From Acidilobaceae archaeon (GTDB lineage Archaea; Thermoproteota; Thermoprotei_A; Sulfolobales; Acidilobaceae): a DNA stretch of 64,000 nt. Below, in pieces: positions 58,353 through 64,000 of the stretch. The stretch is from positions 1 to 64,000 of the forward strand of contig JAOAKH010000002.1 in NCBI GenBank assembly GCA_026413755.1, written 5' to 3'. The notes beneath the pieces are model-generated. The model did no database searches and was not told where the DNA came from. It saw only the letters and a list, made by a program, of their open reading frames with translations. Both the position numbers and the translations under genes were made by a program. Within the stretch, counting starts at the first letter, position 1. Each line of letters opens with the position of its first letter.

Positions 58353-59474
58353 TTAAGAGCTCCTCATGCTCCTCAAGAGGGCTGCAGCTGAGAGCAGCAT
58401 GAGCGAGGAGAGGAGGAGGGGAGCGGCGGGCGCTATAGAGGTGTATAGGAGGCCTCCAACATACGACGAAGGGGCCCCTGCGATGCTCCTCACCGCGTTG
58501 GTGGCGGCGAAGACTTCTCCCATTCTCTCGTACTTCTTAGCCACATACACGTTATAGCCAGGTATCCAGAGGGATATACTAAGGCCCACGAGGAGGAAGG
58601 AGAGGGGAGCTATGGGGGCCAGGAGGGAGAGGGCCGCGAGGGCTGCGAGCAACTCAGAGGCCGCAAGAGCGGCTGCCGCGCCGAACTTGTCCACGGCCCT
58701 TCCTGCTAGGGGCATAACCGTTGCCTCTGTTAAGTTGGATATTGCGTAAAGGGTGCCTATGAACGCCTCATCCAGGCCCCTCATGACTAGGTACGCGCTG
58801 AGCATGGGGAACCAGAGCATCCAGGCAGCGCGGTCTAGTGCCACGAAGAGGTAGAGCTTCTTCACCTCCTCAGGAGGCTTCAGGGCGCGCTTGTATGACT
58901 CTAAGGCGCTATAGTTCTCCCTCCTCTCCACCTTGTCCTCCTCAGAGGTGAGGTGGAACAGGAGGGCACCGAGCAGCGCAGAGAGCGCGAGGAGGGAGAA
59001 GGAGTGGCTGTAGCCGTAGTTAACCGCAACGAAGCCCGCCAGAGGGGGGCCCGCAGTGCGCGCGAGGGTGAAAGCGGAGGCCGTCATGCCTACAGCGCTC
59101 CCTAGCTTGCTCCTCTCCACGCTCCTTGCTATGTACGTCATCCTTGCTGGCTGGCCGAAAAAGAAGGCGACCAGGAAGAGGGAGTAGCTCAGGACCAGGA
59201 GGACAAGGGAGGGCTCCAGGAGGAGGAGAGCTATGGCGGCAAAGAGTATGAGGCCTGTGAGCACAGAGACGGACTTGCTGCTCCTCACCTCAAGCAGGTA
59301 GCCCACGAGAGGCGAGAGGACGGCGCTAACGAGGCTAGAGAGAGACACAGCTAGCCCTATTTCCCCCATGCCGTAACCTTGCCTGGCCATGTAGGCTGAG
59401 AAGAGCGCCATGTAGCCCCCCGTGGAGAGCCCCCTGAAGAGGTTGTAGACCATTAGTGGAGCTATTCCCCTCAT
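58353..59474 (-). CDS. Major facilitator superfamily transporter
   Basis: A 373-residue carrier with about twelve hydrophobic segments. The loop between segments 2 and 3 has GYLLEVRSSKSV, in the position of the MFS motif A (GxLxDRxGRR) but degenerate, and a matching GRAVDKFGAAAA occurs in the second half, showing the internal duplication. A central cytoplasmic loop lies near 175-200. The substrate cannot be predicted. CTTCTTAAGC near 59511 may be its own TATA box downstream of fen1. Confidence 0.85.
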   Translation of the reverse strand: MRGIAPLMVYNLFRGLSTGGYMALFSAYMARQGYGMGEIGLAVSLSSLVSAVLSPLVGYLLEVRSSKSVSVLTGLILFAAIALLLLEPSLVLLVLSYSLFLVAFFFGQPARMTYIARSVERSKLGSAVGMTASAFTLARTAGPPLAGFVAVNYGYSHSFSLLALSALLGALLFHLTSEEDKVERRENYSALESYKRALKPPEEVKKLYLFVALDRAAWMLWFPMLSAYLVMRGLDEAFIGTLYAISNLTEATVMPLAGRAVDKFGAAAALAASELLAALAALSLLAPIAPLSFLLVGLSISLWIPGYNVYVAKKYERMGEVFAATNAVRSIAGAPSSYVGGLLYTSIAPAAPLLLSSLMLLSAAALLRSMRSS

Positions 59475-59519
59475 TCTGGTCCAGAGCTCCCCTAGTTGTC
59501 TGCGGGAGCTTAAGAAGCG

Positions 59520-60557
59520 TTACTGAAACCACGAGTCCAGCCTTCTCTGCCTCCCCTTCAGCTCCTTATGTGCTTTCCTTAACCTCTCCAGCCCCTTCTC
59601 TACCCTGTCAGGGCTGAAGTCGTGACGGTAGATCAAGATCTCCTTCACCCTCCCCTCCTGAAGGGTCCCAAAGGATATGGTGTACTTCACGTTAACTGGG
59701 GGGTTAAGGAAGTAGTGATATAGCTGCACCGGATCTACGTCCCAGCCCTCCAGGATCTTCAACGCCTTGAGCGGATCCCCCACTGCCTTCACGTGCTTCA
59801 GCGCCCTCTGCGCCCCGAAGCCCTTTATCCCCTCATTGTAGTCAGTGCCAACTATTATCCCTATCGCTATGAGCTGCTCCCTCGTTATGCCGAGGGCCTT
59901 GAGTAGAAGGTCTGCCTCTATTATTTCTGGCTTCACCTCCACGTACTCGTCCTTCCCGGGCAGCTTTCTCCTGCCAGTGAAAGCGAGGTTCCTCACGAGC
60001 CTCCTCGCGCCGAACAGTAGGCTATCGTAGTCTTGGCTGGCCGCAGCGAAGACGTCTCCCTTGAGGGACATGAAGGCCGCCTGTGCCTCCCCCTCCTCAG
60101 GCGCCTGAACCCAGGCCACCCCCATGGCGCTCAGGAGCTCCTTGGACTCCGAGACCATGTCCTGCGTGAGCCTGCTGGCCGCCTGGGCGTACCTCCTCGC
60201 CTCCTCCACGAGCCCCGTCTCTCTAGCCTCCCTGTACTTCTCCTCGGCCTCTGCCCTCCTCCTAGCCCTCTCCTCCAGCTCCTTTCTCTTGAACTCGGGC
60301 GGCCTGCCGTCGAAGACGTACACAGGCCTTATGCCTTCCTCCATGAGGCTTATAGTCCTGTAGAACAGCCCGCTCAGGTGGCTCGTGACGTTCCCATGCC
60401 TATCCATGAGGGGCGAGCCATCCGGTTGCCTTATGGCCGCCAAGAACTGGTAGAGGGCGTTATACGCATCTAAAGCCACGGCCTCCCCCTTGAGCGCAGA
60501 AAGCTCCACCTCTTTCCTCGCGCCCTCAGGTATTATGTCAGCTATGTCTACTCCCAT
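59520..60557 (-). CDS. fen: Flap endonuclease FEN1
   Basis: A structure-specific nuclease that removes 5' flaps in Okazaki fragment maturation and repair, 345 residues from MGVDIADI. The metal-site aspartates are seen in VALDAYNALYQFL, YVFDGRPPEFK, APEEGEAQAA, SQDYDSLLFGA and GTDYNEGIKGFG. The C-terminal PCNA-binding box is RQRRLDSWF. The ATG at 60557 is chosen over one three codons upstream because the protein conventionally begins MGVD. It follows leuS by 29 nt on the same strand. Confidence 0.97.
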   Translation of the reverse strand: MGVDIADIIPEGARKEVELSALKGEAVALDAYNALYQFLAAIRQPDGSPLMDRHGNVTSHLSGLFYRTISLMEEGIRPVYVFDGRPPEFKRKELEERARRRAEAEEKYREARETGLVEEARRYAQAASRLTQDMVSESKELLSAMGVAWVQAPEEGEAQAAFMSLKGDVFAAASQDYDSLLFGARRLVRNLAFTGRRKLPGKDEYVEVKPEIIEADLLLKALGITREQLIAIGIIVGTDYNEGIKGFGAQRALKHVKAVGDPLKALKILEGWDVDPVQLYHYFLNPPVNVKYTISFGTLQEGRVKEILIYRHDFSPDRVEKGLERLRKAHKELKGRQRRLDSWFQ

Positions 60558-60586
60558 GGTTCCCAACTAGAGAGAGAAGGGGAGGG

Positions 60587-63463
60587 CTATTCTGCATATA
60601 GGGCCGGCTTAGCTGGGAGCGCCGCTCCTCTCTTTGGCGAGGAGCTCTCCTCCTCGAGCTCCACAGTTACCTGAAGTCCCAGCTCCCTCGACAGGAACTC
60701 CTCCGCCTCCTTGAGGGCCTGGTGCTCCAGATCCCTTGGCACGAGGAGCTGCAAGATCTCCGGGCTGGCTGCAACCCTCTGAGCTGCCTGAGCTACCTGC
60801 CTTGGCTCTACGCCAGAGACCCTCTTTATTGCCCTCCTTATCGCCTCTGCCTGGCCCGCGGGCAGCTCTTCTGCTATAGCCTTGCAGAGCTCGTACTTCC
60901 AGGGGGCTGCCACCGTTACCCTCAGCTTCTTAGCCGTCCTCACCAGCCTGAGCACTTCCCTCGCGTCCTCCAGCACTCTCCTCACTATCTCCTCTGCTCT
61001 GTGCAGCTCCTCCCTGATCTTAGACTTGTCTGCCTCAGGCCACGAGGCCACCGAGATAAAGCCCTGCTTGCCCATGATCTCCCAGGCCTCCTCTGCTACG
61101 TGCGGGGCGAAGGGCGCCATGAGGAGAGTCTGCACCTCTATGAACCTCTTGAGCACCTCCCTGTGTGGGCTCCCTGCCCTCCTGAGGTACCACTTGAACT
61201 TGCTTTGCAGGTCGTAGTAGCCTTCCATGAGAGCGCTCTTGTACATGGTCTCCTCCATGAGCTGCGTTACCCTCAGTATCTTCTCATTGAGGACGCTCTC
61301 GAACCAGTCGTCCACTTTCATCCTCTCCTCCCTCCCCTTCCCATAGTTCTCTGCCACGAAGTCGAGCCAGCCGCTAAGCTCCCTCACTGCCGCATCAGCT
61401 GTAGCTGGATCAAAGTTGGGGTCGTCGAGCGTCGAGTCTGCCCCAGCCATGATCTCTGCCCAGCGGGTGGCATCTGCGCCCCACCAGTCTATTGCCTGCC
61501 TGAGGAGTATGAAGTTGCCTTTGCTCTTGCTCATCTTCTCCCCTCCCACGTTTATCCAACCGTTCACGCTTATCCCGCGCGGCCAGAGCTCGCGCGGGAA
61601 CAGAGCCACGTGGTGAAAGACGAAGAACACTAGGTGGTTATACATCAGGTCCTTCCCGCTTATGCGGAGGTCCACTGGGTACCAGTAAAGGAACTCCCTC
61701 CTCATCTCCTCCACCAGCTCCTTCTTTATGCCTGTCAGCCTCTCCACCTCCTCCGCAGAGCCCTGGCCGAGGAACACGTAGTCGAAGAGCTCGGGCACTA
61801 GTTGCTCAGGCCTAATGCCGTACTTCTCTGGGTGCTGGAGGTACTTAGCTATAGTGTAATATGCCATATACACCGTGGAGTCGCTCAGGCTCTCTATGAC
61901 CCACTCGGGGCTCCACGGCAGCCTCGTGCCGAGCTCGCCCTTATGAGTAAAGGCCCAGTCGCGGAACCACTCGGCTATCCTTATCATCTCCCTCCTGGCC
62001 TCCTCCGGCCAAACCTTCATGGACTTGAGGGCCTCTAGCGCAAGCCTCTTCCACTCTGGCGAGCTGTAGAGGAGGAACCACTGGTCCTTCACCTTCTTTA
62101 CATGGGTCCTTGCGCCGCACCTACAGTAAACGCGCTGGGGCAGCGTGTGAACCTGTAGCGCGGCGCCCTTGGAGGCTAGCCACTGGGCTATTTCCTCCTT
62201 CGCCTCCTTCACCGGCACGCCAGCCCAGGGCTCCACGAGCATTTGACCTTTGTAGAACTCCTCCGCATATACGAGCTTAGTGGCCTCGTCGAGGGCCTCC
62301 TTGTCTAGCTGGCTCCTAACGCCCTTCTGCTCGCATGCCTCCTGCGCGGGGATTCCCTTGAAGGAGGGAGAGGATATGATCACTATGGGCTCTATCCTCT
62401 TCACCTCCTCGCAGTAAGGACCGCTGCAGGCCTCCTTCAGGTCCTTGAGCGCTACGTAGTCGTAAGGGGCGTGGGCAGGGACGCTCATGACTACTCCGGT
62501 CCCCACGTCGGGCTCCACGAAGGCAGCCGGCAGCAGCGGTAGGGGGCGACCGTCTGCGGGGTTCCTCACCCTCTTGCCGAGCAGCTCCCTCCCAGAGACC
62601 TTGCCCTCCGCAGAGAGCGGCACTCCCTGATCTACCAGCTCCCTGAAGCCGTACTCGCCTATCACCCACCTCTCCTCCCCCACCCTTGCTATAACATAGA
62701 TAGCCTGCGGGTTAACCCAGATGTTCGTGGCACCAAAAATTGTCTCAGGCCTGTACGTTAGGGCGGGGAACACAAGCCCGTCCTCCGAGTAGAACTTAAT
62801 GACGGTTGCCTCAGAGGGCCCTATGCCAGCGTACTCGTCGGGCCTGTCGTGATCCCCCACCACCTTCTGCTCCCGCGGGCACCAGACTACTGGGTGCTCC
62901 CCGATTGCCACGAGGCCTTTCTCCCTGAGCTTGTAGTACTGCCACTCTATGAACTTGCTGTAGGGGGGGTTAAGGTAAGTGGTGAAGAACTCCCTCCTCC
63001 AGTCTATGCTCATGCCGAAGAGCTGTAGGTCCCTTTTCCACCCCTCTTTGAAGAACGTCACCCAGTGCTCCGGGTTCTCGAAGCCATCGACGTCCTTCAC
63101 GCCCATGAGCTTGAGGTCCCTCAGGACCTTCGGATCTCCCTCCCTTACCCTTAGCGCCGCAGAGACGATGGGACCTCCTGTGGCGTGCCATCCCTGCGCG
63201 AAGAGGACGTTGTAGCCCCTCATCCTCTTGTACCTCGCCGTTACGTCCACCCTTAGGATGGTGAAGGCACTGCCCAGGTGAGGGTAGGCATTAACGTAGG
63301 GGTAAGGGAAGGTGACGAAGAACTTTGGCTTATCGCTGGGGTCGGCCTCGAAGAGCCTCGCAGAAGCCCACTTCTCGCGCCACTTGGCTTCTATGCTCTT
63401 GAGCCTCTCCACAAGAGGGCGCTCCACTTTGGGGCCGTAAAGAGACCTGTCAATTCCAAACAT
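60587..63463 (-). CDS. leuS: Leucyl-tRNA synthetase
   Basis: An archaeal-type class I LeuRS of 958 residues. The HIGH motif lies in FPYPYVNAYPHLGSAF, the CP1 editing domain carries a TYRPETIFGATNIWVNP threonine-rich region, and the KMSKS loop is GEKMSKSKGNF. A C-terminal anticodon-binding helical domain and extension complete it. The ATG at 63463 fits transcription predicted at about 63479; an upstream extension would run through the promoter. A zinc-ribbon YCRCGARTHVKK is also present. Confidence 0.96.
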   Translation of the reverse strand: MFGIDRSLYGPKVERPLVERLKSIEAKWREKWASARLFEADPSDKPKFFVTFPYPYVNAYPHLGSAFTILRVDVTARYKRMRGYNVLFAQGWHATGGPIVSAALRVREGDPKVLRDLKLMGVKDVDGFENPEHWVTFFKEGWKRDLQLFGMSIDWRREFFTTYLNPPYSKFIEWQYYKLREKGLVAIGEHPVVWCPREQKVVGDHDRPDEYAGIGPSEATVIKFYSEDGLVFPALTYRPETIFGATNIWVNPQAIYVIARVGEERWVIGEYGFRELVDQGVPLSAEGKVSGRELLGKRVRNPADGRPLPLLPAAFVEPDVGTGVVMSVPAHAPYDYVALKDLKEACSGPYCEEVKRIEPIVIISSPSFKGIPAQEACEQKGVRSQLDKEALDEATKLVYAEEFYKGQMLVEPWAGVPVKEAKEEIAQWLASKGAALQVHTLPQRVYCRCGARTHVKKVKDQWFLLYSSPEWKRLALEALKSMKVWPEEARREMIRIAEWFRDWAFTHKGELGTRLPWSPEWVIESLSDSTVYMAYYTIAKYLQHPEKYGIRPEQLVPELFDYVFLGQGSAEEVERLTGIKKELVEEMRREFLYWYPVDLRISGKDLMYNHLVFFVFHHVALFPRELWPRGISVNGWINVGGEKMSKSKGNFILLRQAIDWWGADATRWAEIMAGADSTLDDPNFDPATADAAVRELSGWLDFVAENYGKGREERMKVDDWFESVLNEKILRVTQLMEETMYKSALMEGYYDLQSKFKWYLRRAGSPHREVLKRFIEVQTLLMAPFAPHVAEEAWEIMGKQGFISVASWPEADKSKIREELHRAEEIVRRVLEDAREVLRLVRTAKKLRVTVAAPWKYELCKAIAEELPAGQAEAIRRAIKRVSGVEPRQVAQAAQRVAASPEILQLLVPRDLEHQALKEAEEFLSRELGLQVTVELEEESSSPKRGAALPAKPALYAE

Positions 63464-63499
63464 TTCCACCGCGCTCGCCGGCAGGTACGAGGCTAAAAA

Positions 63500-63509
63500 G
63501 CTTATATGG
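63500..63509. promoter_or_regulatory. TATA box shared by leuS and 107-aa gene
   Basis: GCTTATATGG reads CCATATAAGC on the other strand. It predicts transcription at about 63479 for leuS and 63530 for the plus-strand gene, whose ATG is also preceded by GGGAGGAG. Confidence 0.55.
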
Positions 63510-63542
63510 ATAATAAAGTTTTGTGTAGGGAGGAGAGAAGGA

Positions 63543-63866
63543 ATGTCTATGGAGGACGTCACGAGGACCTACGAGGGCAGCGCGAAGGTGGGGAGGATTA
63601 TGAAGAGCTTTGCCACTATAACCCTTAAGCCGGAGGACTTCTCGAGCCCAGTCTCCTTCCAGATGGCCATATCGAGAATATATGAGTCCATGCTTAGGAT
63701 GATGGAGTCAGGGGGGCCTCAGCACACGTACATGGCTGAGGTGAGGTTCACCGACGACCTGGGGAACACAGTGGTTTTCGCGGTGGACCTCGGCCCTAAC
63801 CTGCCCCCCTTCTCCTCTGAGAAGGTCAAGGCGAGGATAGTGGTGCAGCTGTACGAGGAGGACTAG
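63543..63866 (+). CDS. Conserved-looking small protein (107 aa), unknown
   Basis: A soluble 107-residue protein with an N-terminal helix, a central helix (ISRIYESMLRMMES) and a C-terminal beta-type half (TYMAEVRFTDDLGNTVVFAV, then ARIVVQLYEED). It has no cysteine and no recognisable catalytic motif. A good ribosome-binding site (GGGAGGAG) and a TATA box support it as a real gene. The family is not recognised. The stop shares CTAG with the next convergent gene. Confidence 0.68.
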   Translation: MSMEDVTRTYEGSAKVGRIMKSFATITLKPEDFSSPVSFQMAISRIYESMLRMMESGGPQHTYMAEVRFTDDLGNTVVFAVDLGPNLPPFSSEKVKARIVVQLYEED

Positions 63867-64000
63867 CGCTTCTCCTCAACCCTTACGCCCAACCCTAGGA
63901 GCTTGAGGAAGACCTCTGAGAGGAACCTGGCATAGATCCCCCTCTGGCCTACCATCGGGCCCATGTGGCCCTCGCTGACCGTTACAACTAGCGAGTTCCC
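63863..64000 (-). CDS. 3' end of an unidentified gene, cut by window edge
   Basis: The minus-strand frame is open from the right edge to a TAG at 63865-63863. It gives at least 45 C-terminal residues, including LVVTVSEGHMGPMVGQRG and a helix FLSEVFLKLLGLGVRVEEKR. The glycine- and histidine-containing motif looks like part of a nucleotide- or metal-binding enzyme, but I cannot name it. The start lies outside the window. Confidence 0.55.
   Translation of the reverse strand, partial: GNSLVVTVSEGHMGPMVGQRGIYARFLSEVFLKLLGLGVRVEEKR

Overview
The window is a compact, GC-rich stretch of a hyperthermophilic crenarchaeote (Thermoproteota). The lineage call rests on several genes together: a stand-alone editing-type threonyl-tRNA synthetase subunit, TBP, Nop10, aIF1, aIF1A, aIF2-alpha, ABCE1, NMD3, RIO1, Dim2, XPB, FEN1, archaeal-type riboflavin synthase and GTP cyclohydrolase III. 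Leaderless starts on GTG, TTG and ATG lie about 26 bp downstream of TATA boxes, and the codons are rich in AGG. A Desulfurococcales/Acidilobales-like organism is my best guess, but the sequence does not fix the genus. I see no insertion sequence, CRISPR array or prophage. Bases 1-34 are not genomic: they are an Illumina Nextera adapter carrying the Tn5 mosaic end, so the left edge is a library artefact cutting into ftsY.

Layout. 35-4326: 3' part of ftsY, a candidate C/D-box guide RNA, a macro-domain protein divergent from HIT and DHH genes, and an ABC-2 exporter pair. 4318-15002: ThrRS editing subunit, glycine decarboxylase gcvPA-gcvPB, a CYTH enzyme, RtcB, ArgRS, an MgtE/SLC41-like channel and a membrane-anchored extracytoplasmic protein. 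14980-17257: a three-gene ABC export operon. 17309-21762: riboflavin genes (GTP cyclohydrolase III, ribH, ribB, ribC), with ribB-ribC at the end of an operon that begins with a 53-residue cysteine-rich ORF and a SpoIIM-family membrane protein. 21835-27126: a conserved hypothetical, an HTH-CBS regulator, Lhr helicase and a Thr-type asparaginase. 27197-31616: dUTPase, and a translation block of MetAP, ABCE1, aIF2-alpha and Nop10. 31682-40749: MBL hydrolase, DUF1512 pair, MetRS with an apparent CTG start, thioredoxin-like protein, ProC, SfsA, tRNA-Lys(TTT), a phosphoesterase, TBP and a PflX-like radical-SAM protein. 40988-51093: a giant subtilase, PEP synthase, HisRS, an AbrB-PhoU regulator and a secreted propeller-like protein. 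51103-64000: aIF1, Rpo12, an agmatinase-family enzyme, a ribosome-biogenesis operon (nmd3-aif1A-rio1-dim2), a dehydrogenase, XPB, MFS carrier, FEN1, LeuRS and two unknown genes.

The main theme is information processing: five aminoacyl-tRNA synthetases plus one editing subunit, initiation factors, ribosome assembly and recycling factors, transcription and DNA repair. Riboflavin and glycine metabolism and cell-surface functions make up the rest.

Most unusual observations: candidate C/D guide RNAs with a variant C box (ATGAGGA) whose fourth position appears compensated by a CCGA D box, and whose guides match 23S rRNA; MetRS lacking any ATG, GTG or TTG start ahead of its HIGH motif; single TATA boxes that apparently serve both genes of many divergent pairs; two short leaderless ORFs of about 53 codons; a strong two-stem hairpin upstream of the subtilase; and an inverted repeat abutting the TATA box of the TBP gene.
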